A DNA stretch of 5,283 bases from an uncultured Bacteroidales bacterium (GCA_903899865.1 CAIUKZ010000440.1:1-5283), one strand, 5' to 3'. Shown: positions 1 to 4,894, counted from the first letter of the stretch. The notes: generated by a model from the sequence alone, not told the origin. A program made the numbers and translations.

Positions 1-687
1 ATTGGTTGGAAAGGGTTTATACCCATGCGCGTAGTGCCCGAAGATGCCATTGAAATTACTGCGGAAGGTAGCATGTGGAAGTTTAAGTTCGAATACCCTG
101 GAAATAAAATTGCCGACACCTTAGTGGTGCCAATTGATAGGTCAATTTTAATTAACCTAAAATCAGTGGATGTACTACACGGGTTTTCTGTACCTGCATT
201 CAGAATTAAAGAGGACATGGTACCAAACAAACCAAATTACTCTTGGTTTACTGCTGGTGAATTGGGTGATTATGATATCTATTGTACTGTATATTGTGGT
301 CTAAACCATTCCAATATGCTTGGTGTGATCAGGGTGGTCACTCAGCAAGAGTATGACAAATGGCTACTGACATTACATGAAAAGCCCAAAGACTCACCAC
401 AAGGCATGAAGATACTTGAAAAAAATGGGTGTATAGCTTGTCACTCACTTGATGGGTCGAAAGTGGTAGGACCTTCTTTTAAAGGCATTTATGGTGCAAA
501 AAGAAAAGTAACGACTTCAGGATCGGAGCGTGAGATTACTGTGGATGATGCATACATCACTAAATCCATTGTAGATCCGGGAGCAGATGTTGTGGTAGGA
601 TATCCTGCTGGATTGATGCAACCCTACAAGTCCCTTTCGGAATCTGACCTTAAACTCATCAATGAGTATTTAAAAGGATTGAAGTAA
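1..687 (+). CDS. coxB: Cytochrome c oxidase subunit II, caa3 type (CuA domain fused to cytochrome c), 5'-truncated
   Basis: This is the electron-entry subunit of a heme-copper terminal oxidase: its periplasmic domain passes electrons through CuA to subunit I. The frame is open from base 1, so the N-terminal membrane helices lie outside the window; 228 residues are visible. Counting from the Met at base 25, the cupredoxin part has the aromatic stretch MWKFKFEYP (17-25) and the CuA ligands His52, Cys87, Cys91, His95 and Met98 (CTVYCGLNHSNM). A cytochrome c domain follows, with heme site CIACH (136-140) and probable axial ligand Met198 in GLMQPY. The fusion marks the caa3 class, in which the attached cytochrome delivers electrons to CuA. 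Oddity: the position between the two CuA cysteines that is usually Glu is Val89. The stop TAA shares its last base with the ctaB start, so the two genes are probably cotranscribed. The family call is secure; the exact oxidase subtype is inferred, as subunit I is not visible. Confidence 0.95.
   Translation: MGWKGFIPMRVVPEDAIEITAEGSMWKFKFEYPGNKIADTLVVPIDRSILINLKSVDVLHGFSVPAFRIKEDMVPNKPNYSWFTAGELGDYDIYCTVYCGLNHSNMLGVIRVVTQQEYDKWLLTLHEKPKDSPQGMKILEKNGCIACHSLDGSKVVGPSFKGIYGAKRKVTTSGSEREITVDDAYITKSIVDPGADVVVGYPAGLMQPYKSLSESDLKLINEYLKGLK
673..678 (+). promoter_or_regulatory. Ribosome binding site of ctaB
   Basis: AAAGGA lies eight bases before the ctaB ATG and inside the last codons of coxB. It supports the overlapping start at 687 and translational coupling of the two genes. 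The other genes in the window show no comparable site. Confidence 0.5.
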
Positions 688-1550
688 TGAAACGCTACCT
701 TCACATCATACTGGAACTGATTAAATACAAAGTTTCAATAGCAGTCAGTTTTACTACCATTACTGGCTATCTAGTCTATTCTGGCAAATTTGATATGGGA
801 ACGGTCTATCTGGCTTTGTCCATTTTCTTGCTAGCAGGTGGTTCTAGTGCGATGAATGAATGTCAAGAAAGTGACTATGATGCGTTGATGGATAGAACCA
901 AAAACCGTCCCATTCCTTCTGGGAAAATTACAAGAACCAATGCATGGATAGTGTCTATCGCCATCACCCTAATTGGGCTAGGGATGTTGTACTGGATATT
1001 CAATCCCATCACTGCACTGCTGGGAGTAATAAATCTAATATGGTACAATGTCATTTATACCAATTTGAAAAGGGTTAGTTCGTTTGCTGTAGTACCAGGG
1101 TCGATGGTTGGGGCTATTCCTGTGTTAATGGGATGGACTGCAGCGGGTGGGGTGTGGTATGAGGCAACCATCATTTTTATCGCCTTTTTTCTGTTTATAT
1201 GGCAAGTTCCTCACTTTTGGTTGTTGATGTTGAAATACAACAAAGAGTATGAAAATGCAGGATTTAAAACCATCAATCAAGCTGTACATCCACAGCATTT
1301 AAAACATGTGATTTTTGCTTGGATAGTAGCTACTTCCTTTACGTCGATAATCGTACCTCTTTTTTTAACTCAGCTTTCGCTAAGTTTCTTCGTACTGATT
1401 TTTGTATTAAACATCCTATTTATAGGTGTGTTTACAAAATTGACATTCAGTGATGTGCTTGAACTCAACTTCCGTAAGTCATTTATCACCATCAACCTGT
1501 ACATGATGCTGTTCATGACCCTTTTGATTACTTACCATATCGTTTTTTAA
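687..1550 (+). CDS. ctaB: Protoheme IX farnesyltransferase (heme O synthase)
   Basis: This UbiA-family inner-membrane prenyltransferase adds a farnesyl group to heme B, giving heme O, the precursor of the heme A used by aa3/caa3 oxidases. The 287 residues match the usual size, with about nine hydrophobic helices. The first prenyl-diphosphate/Mg site is at 57-80: N57, E61, D63, D65, then MDRTKNRPIPSG. The second conserved loop is YTNLKR (124-129), followed by VPGSMVGAIPVLMGW (136-150). WQVPHFW (172-178) is also typical of heme O synthases. E61 stands where many family members have Asp, a mild change. The ATG overlaps the coxB stop (TAATG), and AAAGGA at 673-678 lies eight bases upstream, a rare good Shine-Dalgarno site here. 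Coupling to coxB places it in the oxidase operon, which appears to end here at the hairpin at 1570-1599. The heme A synthase gene is not in the window. Confidence 0.95.
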   Translation: MKRYLHIILELIKYKVSIAVSFTTITGYLVYSGKFDMGTVYLALSIFLLAGGSSAMNECQESDYDALMDRTKNRPIPSGKITRTNAWIVSIAITLIGLGMLYWIFNPITALLGVINLIWYNVIYTNLKRVSSFAVVPGSMVGAIPVLMGWTAAGGVWYEATIIFIAFFLFIWQVPHFWLLMLKYNKEYENAGFKTINQAVHPQHLKHVIFAWIVATSFTSIIVPLFLTQLSLSFFVLIFVLNILFIGVFTKLTFSDVLELNFRKSFITINLYMMLFMTLLITYHIVF

Positions 1551-1569
1551 TACCCACATGATACTTTTT

Positions 1570-1599
1570 ACAAAAACAGCATCACTTTGCTGTTTTTGT
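1570..1599. terminator. Bidirectional intrinsic terminator between convergent genes
   Basis: The arms ACAAAAACAGC (1570-1580) and GCTGTTTTTGT (1589-1599) pair perfectly over 11 bp around an 8-base loop. Both strands give a U-rich 3' arm, and on the - strand this runs into further A/U-rich sequence. It sits 19 bases after the ctaB stop. The stop codon of the - strand DUF4199 gene (1582-1584) lies in the loop, and the last few codons of that gene form one arm. It therefore probably ends transcription from both sides. There is no long U tract after the stem on the + strand, so efficiency is uncertain. Confidence 0.75.
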
Positions 1600-2070
1600 T
1601 CGTAGAAATATCATTGCTATTGAAGTGGTGACTATTCCCATCATAATAGCTCCTATCAGACCCTGAAGAACATAATTACTAAAGTTGAAATTCGCCTCTG
1701 CTTCAATTGTTGATTTGTAATACCCCAATTCTACAGAACGCTTAATCACATTTGGAAAATATTCTGGCGTGATGATATAGGTGGTTATCCATTGTGTGAC
1801 TGGACTAATAAGTGCAATAAATGCCGACAAAATCACTCCCGATTTCAATCCTTGAACGTAACTTATTTCTCCATTATAGAAATTGTGTTTTTTGTCTTTT
1901 AATGCTAATACCATCACCCATATAGCGGGGATAGCAAATAAATTAGTCAAGTAAAATTGATAGTCGATGTACTTGCCGTGTAGTCCACATAGTTTTTCCA
2001 ATAGCATCCAAACCAAAGAAGTAATCGAAAAAACAATCGCCCATTTAATTTCAATTTTTAAATTTTTCAT
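1582..2070 (-). CDS. DUF4199 family membrane protein
   Basis: This is a small inner-membrane protein of a family widespread in Bacteroidota; its function is unknown to me. The 162 residues fit the family size. Visible family features are WMLLEKLCGLHGKYI near 21-35, a conserved lysine-rich loop (ALKDKK, 56-61), YVQGLKSGV (71-79), SPVTQWI (89-95), YFPNVIK (104-110) and FNFSNYVLQGLIGA (128-141). Four hydrophobic segments are predicted by eye at about 10-24, 39-58, 76-100 and 132-156, with positively charged ends (MKNLK; LRTKTAK). There is no signal peptide and no catalytic motif. It faces the oxidase operon tail to tail and looks monocistronic. The start at 2070 puts the first hydrophobic segment close to the N-terminus, as is usual in the family; no Shine-Dalgarno site is seen. 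The family assignment is from memory of its consensus. Confidence 0.85.
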   Translation of the reverse strand: MKNLKIEIKWAIVFSITSLVWMLLEKLCGLHGKYIDYQFYLTNLFAIPAIWVMVLALKDKKHNFYNGEISYVQGLKSGVILSAFIALISPVTQWITTYIITPEYFPNVIKRSVELGYYKSTIEAEANFNFSNYVLQGLIGAIMMGIVTTSIAMIFLRTKTAK

Positions 2071-2122
2071 TGCAAAATGATGTTTAAAGGATTGGTATTT
2101 AGTTTGTTTGTAATATTATATA

Positions 2123-2147
2123 TCACCCTATAAAACGCTGAGGGTGA
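2123..2147. repeat. Inverted repeat upstream of the DUF4199 gene
   Basis: TCACCCT (2123-2129) and AGGGTGA (2141-2147) are perfect inverted copies around an 11-base spacer, 53-77 bases before the DUF4199 start. The position would suit an operator or a leader hairpin. A pair this short can occur by chance, and I see no convincing promoter box next to it. Confidence 0.35.
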
Positions 2148-2186
2148 AATAATGTTCAATTGATGACAATAGGCAAAATGAAAATA

Positions 2187-2256
2187 GATACGTCGTATGC
2201 GGTGTCTGGTGAAGCATTTTTGAACACAAAGGCACAAAGGCACGAAGTCGCTAAGA
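2187..2256 (+). repeat. Dispersed repeat element, left copy, with 8-bp tandem units
   Basis: Bases 2187-2227 match the reverse complement of 3074-3114 at 36 of 42 aligned positions; the differences are four transitions and two single-base gaps. The left end holds the perfect palindrome ATACG-T-CGTAT (2188-2198). Then follow three 8-bp tandem units: CACAAAGG, CACAAAGG and CACGAAGT (2225-2248), with a degenerate fourth. Tandem octamers of this kind are, from memory, scattered in intergenic regions of many Bacteroidota; the palindromic head suggests a REP- or MITE-like element. No open frame or transposase is inside. Confidence 0.75.
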
Positions 2257-2311
2257 AAAACTCTATAATTTTTCTCAATGTATTCTTAAATTTTTCGTAA
2301 TGAAAAGTGAC

Positions 2312-2331
2312 AAAAGCGTTCTAGCGCTTTT
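2312..2331. terminator. Hairpin, possible terminator
   Basis: AAAAGCG (2312-2318) and CGCTTTT (2325-2331) pair perfectly over 7 bp around a 6-base loop, with U-rich arms on either strand. It could stop transcription entering the folK region, or transcription from the left repeat element. No gene clearly ends here, so the role is a guess. Confidence 0.35.
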
Positions 2332-2384
2332 ATGTATTTCAACAATTGCAGGAAAACACAATCTCCCAATGGCAAAATATTGTA

Positions 2385-2440
2385 TTCATTTTTCATTCTT
2401 CAATTTTCATTTTTCAATTTTCATTTTTCATTTTTCAATT
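2385..2440. repeat. Low-complexity TTTTCATT/TTTTCAATT tract
   Basis: Seven imperfect units of about 7-9 bases (TTTTTCATT, CTTCAATTTTCAT and the like) run directly up to the promoter region of folK. On the other strand they read as A-rich GAAAAATGAAAA units. Such tracts can change length by slippage. The tract ends where the -33 box of the folK promoter would be expected. Confidence 0.65.
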
Positions 2441-2461
2441 ATCTATCCAACCTAAAAATCA

Positions 2462-2469
2462 TACCTTTG
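2462..2469 (+). promoter_or_regulatory. Probable -7 box of the folK promoter
   Basis: TACCTTTG fits the Bacteroidota -7 consensus TAnnTTTG exactly and ends 17 bases before the folK ATG, which would give a short leader. The expected -33 TTG/TTTG about 19 bases upstream is poor, because that stretch is the end of the TTTTCAATT tract. Confidence 0.55.
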
Positions 2470-2486
2470 TCTAAAAATTAACGTGT

Positions 2487-2897
2487 ATGCATCAAGTATA
2501 TCTAGGTCTAGGGACTAATCTCGGGAACAAAGAACAGAACATGAATGAAGCTCTGGCTGCCATAGCTGAGCAAGTTGGTGTGGTAAAGAGATGCTCCAGT
2601 ATTTTCCGCTCACAGCCCGAAGGATTTGTGTCTGACAATGAATTCTTGAATGCGGTAGTACTTGTAGAGACCTCATTAACACCTGAAAGTCTACTCAAAA
2701 CTACTCAAAAAATAGAAAAACAACTGGGACGCACTTCCAAATCCACAGATGGATATACGGACAGAGTGATTGATATTGACATTTTGACCTATGATGACTT
2801 GGAAGTGAATACACCTGATTTGATAATCCCCCACCCGCTGATGAAACTACGCGAGTTTGTAATGACGCCCTATCTTGAAATTAGCAAGGAAGTATGA
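2487..2897 (+). CDS. folK: 2-amino-4-hydroxy-6-hydroxymethyldihydropteridine diphosphokinase (HPPK)
   Basis: This cytoplasmic folate-pathway enzyme moves pyrophosphate from ATP to 6-hydroxymethyl-7,8-dihydropterin, making the substrate of dihydropteroate synthase. It is recognised by YLGLGTNLGN (5-14), the pterin-site segment SSIFRSQPEGF (37-47) with FLNAVVLVET (53-62), IEKQLGR (76-82), RVIDIDIL (93-100) and IPHPLMKLREFVM (114-126). By alignment with E. coli HPPK the Mg ligands are Asp96 and Asp98, and Arg82, Arg93, His116 and Arg123 are the nucleotide- and catalysis-related residues. All are present. At 136 residues it is about 15-25 shorter than usual; the protein stops at EISKEV, where relatives go on with a C-terminal helix. 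Neither folB nor folP is adjacent, so it stands alone. An exact -7 box precedes the ATG. Two inverted repeat copies flank it. It is probably functional, though the short end leaves some doubt. Confidence 0.93.
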   Translation: MHQVYLGLGTNLGNKEQNMNEALAAIAEQVGVVKRCSSIFRSQPEGFVSDNEFLNAVVLVETSLTPESLLKTTQKIEKQLGRTSKSTDGYTDRVIDIDILTYDDLEVNTPDLIIPHPLMKLREFVMTPYLEISKEV

Positions 2898-2916
2898 ACA
2901 GTTAGCTATGAATAGA

Positions 2917-2946
2917 TTGCAGATTGATAATATTCTCGTACTTTTG
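2917..2946 (+). promoter_or_regulatory. Bacteroidota-type promoter without an adjacent gene
   Basis: TTG (2917-2919), exactly 19 bases, then TACTTTTG (2939-2946) matches the phylum consensus TTG-N19-TAnnTTTG in sequence and spacing. It is the best promoter in the window. The only ATG close behind (2950) opens a three-codon frame, and the next gene starts almost 300 bases on. It may give the DUF5063-exonuclease mRNA a long leader, drive a small RNA, or be left over from a lost gene. Confidence 0.6.
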
Positions 2947-2998
2947 CACATGGAATTGTAGTGCTCTGTAACGTTTTGGGTGGGTACACGATATTAAT

Positions 2999-3044
2999 GC
3001 CTACGGCGATAATAGCTTCGCGATATTTGCCTTCGGCGATAACG
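2999..3044. repeat. Three imperfect 14-16-base tandem units
   Basis: GCCTACGGCGATAATA (2999-3014), GCTTCGCGATATTT (3015-3028) and GCCTTCGGCGATAACG (3029-3044) are tandem copies sharing GC-CTTCG-GCGATA. They run straight into the 8-bp repeats of the right element and may belong to the same unit. The left copy (2187-2256) lacks them. Confidence 0.6.
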
Positions 3045-3114
3045 ACTTTGTGACTTTGTGTCTTCGTGTCTTCGTGTTCAAAAAATGCTTTATCAGACCC
3101 ACATGCGACGTATC
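3041..3114 (-). repeat. Dispersed repeat element, right copy, inverted, with 8-bp tandem units
   Basis: This is the inverted partner of 2187-2256. Read on the - strand, it begins with GATACGTCGCATG, continues through AAGCATTTTTTGAACAC and ends in four octamers. On the + strand these are GACTTTGT twice and GTCTTCGT twice (3044-3075). Its palindrome is imperfect (ATACGTCGCAT), unlike the left copy. The paired orientation around folK leaves a roughly 930-bp segment bounded by inverted repeats. Confidence 0.75.
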
Positions 3115-3221
3115 CTCAATTATCAATTTTATATTGTGTTCGATGTGTTTTTTTATGATTCTTTTGTGGTTTATTCATCTATTTCGTTATAAAACTAATT
3201 TTAGACCGTAAGTCTTACCAA

Positions 3222-3229
3222 CTAATTTG
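3222..3229 (+). promoter_or_regulatory. Weak promoter-like -7 box before the DUF5063 gene
   Basis: CTAATTTG resembles TAnnTTTG with both bases of the TA mismatched, and is followed by CAC as at the 2939 promoter. The upstream box is only TTTTAG. It ends nine bases before the ATG at 3239, giving a very short leader. Low certainty. Confidence 0.3.
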
Positions 3230-3238
3230 CACTTTATC

Positions 3239-3880
3239 ATGGACTTAGACCAACTGCCTGACCATATCGTTTACAGCAAAAACGTCATCGAATTTGTGAC
3301 CGTAGTAGCTGAAACCTGTTTATTTTTGGAGCATGCTTGCGAATTTCCCAAAGTGGACTTTGTGCAGAAGTCAGTCAAGATACTACCTTTACTCTACCTG
3401 AAAGCATCCATGCTAGACATACCACCGCTGGCTTACAATGACAATGTGGAAAAATTTGTTACTGAGGATGATTATTTATACGTGAAAGAGCAACTCGAAA
3501 TACTGCTTGGTGCTGACGACACTTACTTGGAAGTTTTTCATCCTGACATGGCTCTGAGCGACACTCCCATCGCTGCTTTTGTTTCCGAAGGATTGGCGGA
3601 TGTATATCAGGAGTTGAAAGACTTTGCGGCCAACTACCAAATGGGCGATGTAGATAGTATGAATGACTCATTGGTAGTGTGTCTCGAAGCTTTTGTAGAG
3701 CACTGGGGACAAAAACTACTCAATGCATTACGAGCATTACATGCCTTGTGTTATAGCCACGGATTCGGCATGGAGGAGGCGGAACGTGCTGAGCTACCCG
3801 CATCTCCAAAAAATGTCAGGGCTGCATTTTTGGATTTTCAACAGAGCGATGATGATGGTTTGGATAATTTATTATACTAA
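3239..3880 (+). CDS. DUF5063 domain-containing protein
   Basis: This is a soluble protein of unknown function, 213 residues, with no signal peptide or membrane segment. I assign it to DUF5063 from memory of the family and its neighbourhood, since Bacteroidota often place it next to a 3'-5' exonuclease gene, as here. It looks mostly helical: VIEFVTVVAETCLFLEH (16-32), SVKILPLLYLKASMLD (45-60), a central DDTYLEVFHPDM segment (93-104), AFVSEGLADVYQELKDF (113-129) and an EAFVEHWGQKLLNALRALH stretch (150-168). The protein is acidic, with a DDDGLD patch near the C-terminus. No catalytic motif is apparent. I chose ATG 3239 over the in-frame TTG at 3227, which falls in a promoter-like box. The exonuclease gene starts 18 bases after its stop, so the two are probably cotranscribed and may act together in nucleic-acid metabolism. 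That function is inference. Confidence 0.85.
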   Translation: MDLDQLPDHIVYSKNVIEFVTVVAETCLFLEHACEFPKVDFVQKSVKILPLLYLKASMLDIPPLAYNDNVEKFVTEDDYLYVKEQLEILLGADDTYLEVFHPDMALSDTPIAAFVSEGLADVYQELKDFAANYQMGDVDSMNDSLVVCLEAFVEHWGQKLLNALRALHALCYSHGFGMEEAERAELPASPKNVRAAFLDFQQSDDDGLDNLLY

Positions 3881-3898
3881 TTCTTATTCCACAATCAA

Positions 3899-4567
3899 AT
3901 GCTGAAAGCCAAAATAACAAAAAACGAGATCAACTTACTACCTGTGACGCTTTTCGAAGGAGGAATAACCCTGATAGATGATTTATCCAAAGTTCATCCC
4001 GCCATCCTCGAACTTAGAAAAAGCAATGTGATTGGCATTGATACCGAAACTAAGCCGTCTTTTACTCGTGGCACTCAGTACAAAGTTTCGCTGGTGCAAC
4101 TCTCTACGCTTGATCACTGTTACCTATTCCGTTTGAATAAAGTTGGATTTCCAGCGGTCTTGGCAGAACTGCTGGCTGATGAGAAAATACAAAAAATAGG
4201 CCTTTCACTACGTGACGATTTGAATGGGCTCAACAAACACCACAAGTTTAAACCAGCAGGATTTATTGACATACAGACCATTGCGCGTGACTATGGGGTG
4301 TTGGACTTAAGCCTTCAAAAAATTTACGCCATCCTTTTTGGTCAAAAGATATCCAAAGCGCAACGCCTAACCAACTGGGAAAATCCTGAACTCACCGAAC
4401 CGCAACAACGATACGCCGCTACCGACGCATGGGCTAGTTTACGCATTTACCTTGAACTAGTTACACACAAGAAACTTACCAAAAAAGAAATTGAACGCAT
4501 CGTAATCGAAAATACACTCAAGCTGGACACCTCTACTTCTACTGAAGAAATCCCGTTGTTTGAATAG
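3899..4567 (+). CDS. 3'-5' exonuclease of the DEDDy (RNase D/WRN-like) family
   Basis: This is a predicted cytoplasmic 3'-5' exonuclease that uses two metal ions to remove nucleotides from the 3' end of a nucleic acid; whether RNA or DNA cannot be told here. The fold's three motifs are in order: Exo I GIDTETKPSF with Asp48 and Glu50, Exo II KIGLSLRDDLNGL with Asp107 as the likely metal ligand, and Exo III RYAATDAWASLRIY with Tyr172 and Asp176 (the YxxxD of the DEDDy subgroup). VSLVQLST (63-70) is the usual strand after Exo I. At 222 residues it is a lone nuclease domain without the HRDC domains of full RNase D. The C-terminal 35 residues are Lys- and Thr-rich and probably flexible. It follows the DUF5063 gene by 18 bases with no terminator between, so it is likely the second gene of that operon. 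No Shine-Dalgarno site is seen. Confidence 0.92.
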   Translation: MLKAKITKNEINLLPVTLFEGGITLIDDLSKVHPAILELRKSNVIGIDTETKPSFTRGTQYKVSLVQLSTLDHCYLFRLNKVGFPAVLAELLADEKIQKIGLSLRDDLNGLNKHHKFKPAGFIDIQTIARDYGVLDLSLQKIYAILFGQKISKAQRLTNWENPELTEPQQRYAATDAWASLRIYLELVTHKKLTKKEIERIVIENTLKLDTSTSTEEIPLFE

Positions 4568-4597
4568 ATGCAGGTATTGAACAGCCTATCCTCAGGT

Positions 4598-4612
4598 CTC
4601 TCCGAAGGAGAG
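4598..4612. repeat. Short perfect hairpin, GAA loop
   Basis: CTCTCC and GGAGAG pair over 6 bp around GAA, 31 bases after the exonuclease stop. It could slow or end transcription of the DUF5063-exonuclease operon but has no U tract. Confidence 0.5.
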
Positions 4613-4697
4613 GGAGCTAGAAATGAAAATTAGGATAAGGCAAATGTTTTAATTAGAAGTCGTTGAGTAGGAGAATATTGAAGGGTTGAAAAGTGAA

Positions 4698-4813
4698 GAC
4701 CTCGAAGAGGTCACATGTTTCTAGAAAAGTAAACGGTTGACATGTTCGACCCCATCGGGGTCGAATGAAATGCAACAAACAATTTTCTATAAACATATAA
4801 TCCCTTCGGGATT
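4698..4813. repeat. Hairpin cluster, REP-like element
   Basis: Three perfect short-loop hairpins follow one another: GACCTC-GAA-GAGGTC (4698-4712), TTCGACCCC-ATC-GGGGTCGAA (4745-4765, 9 bp) and AATCCC-TTC-GGGATT (4799-4813). Between them lie CATGTTTCTAGAAAAG (4714-4729) and ATTTTCTATAAACATA (4782-4797); the second, reverse-complemented, matches the first at 13 of 16 bases. The first 16-mer contains the palindrome TTTCTAGAAA. The order hairpin, 16-mer, hairpin, inverted 16-mer, hairpin suggests one mirror-like element rather than chance. I recall similar hairpins between genes in other Bacteroidota but cannot name the family. Confidence 0.6.
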
Positions 4814-4843
4814 TTGATGAAAAATTAAAAAATCTGCCTTCAC

Positions 4844-4873
4844 TTGAGGATATGTTATCATCAAATATAAATG
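4844..4873 (+). promoter_or_regulatory. Weak promoter candidate for the lipoprotein gene
   Basis: TTG (4844-4846), 19 bases, then TATAAATG (4866-4873) has the right spacing, but the second box differs from TAnnTTTG at two bases. It lies about 50 bases before the ATG. Low certainty. Confidence 0.3.
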
Positions 4874-4894
4874 ACGGATTTTATTAATCCGTCA
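4872..4894. repeat. Inverted repeat in the leader of the lipoprotein gene
   Basis: TGACGGATT and AATCCGTCA pair perfectly over 9 bp around TTATT, ending 28 bases before the ATG. On the + strand the stem is followed by A residues, so it is not a + strand terminator. It could be an operator or a hairpin near the 5' end of the mRNA. Confidence 0.55.

Larger units (their letters stand above)
2071..2486. other. Long intergenic region between DUF4199 and folK
   Basis: These 416 bases lie between two divergent genes and hold no gene I can support. From left to right there is a 7-bp inverted repeat (2123-2147), the left copy of a repeat element with 8-bp tandem units (2187-2256), a 7-bp hairpin (2312-2331), a low-complexity TTTTCATT/TTTTCAATT tract (2385-2440) and the probable folK promoter (2462-2469). 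A 51-codon open frame at 2300-2455 runs through the low-complexity tract and is probably not coding. Confidence 0.7.
2898..3238. other. Intergenic region between folK and the DUF5063 gene
   Basis: These 341 bases hold no gene I can support. They contain a well-formed promoter (2917-2946) followed only by a three-codon frame, three imperfect 14-16-base tandem units (2999-3044), the right inverted copy of the repeat element (3041-3114) and an AT-rich stretch (3115-3238) with a weak promoter-like box just before the DUF5063 start. Confidence 0.7.

Noticed and set aside
2300..2455. Open frame of 51 codons on the + strand beginning MKSDKSVLALL
   Set aside because: Half of it is the low-complexity TTTTCATT tract, a hairpin lies in its start, and it resembles no family I know.
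2492..2698. 68-codon open frame on the - strand inside folK
   Set aside because: It is antisense to a clear gene with conserved motifs and has no family features.
2898..2970. Frameshifted continuation of folK
   Set aside because: The other frame gives KYEQLAMNRLQIDNILV and then a stop, which does not resemble the C-terminal end of HPPK proteins.
2999..3075. CRISPR array
   Set aside because: Units are 8 and 14-16 bases in direct tandem with no spacers, and no cas gene is near.
3227..3238. TTG start for the DUF5063 protein, adding four residues
   Set aside because: The ATG at 3239 gives a natural start, and the TTG falls inside a promoter-like box.
3459..3671. 70-codon open frame on the - strand inside the DUF5063 gene
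   Set aside because: Antisense shadow of a supported gene, with unusual composition and no recognisable motif.
3723..3905. 60-codon + strand frame across the end of the DUF5063 gene
   Set aside because: It overlaps the supported gene in another frame and runs into the exonuclease start; no family features.
4872..4894. Intrinsic terminator on the + strand
   Set aside because: The stem is followed by A residues rather than T, and no + strand gene ends just before it.
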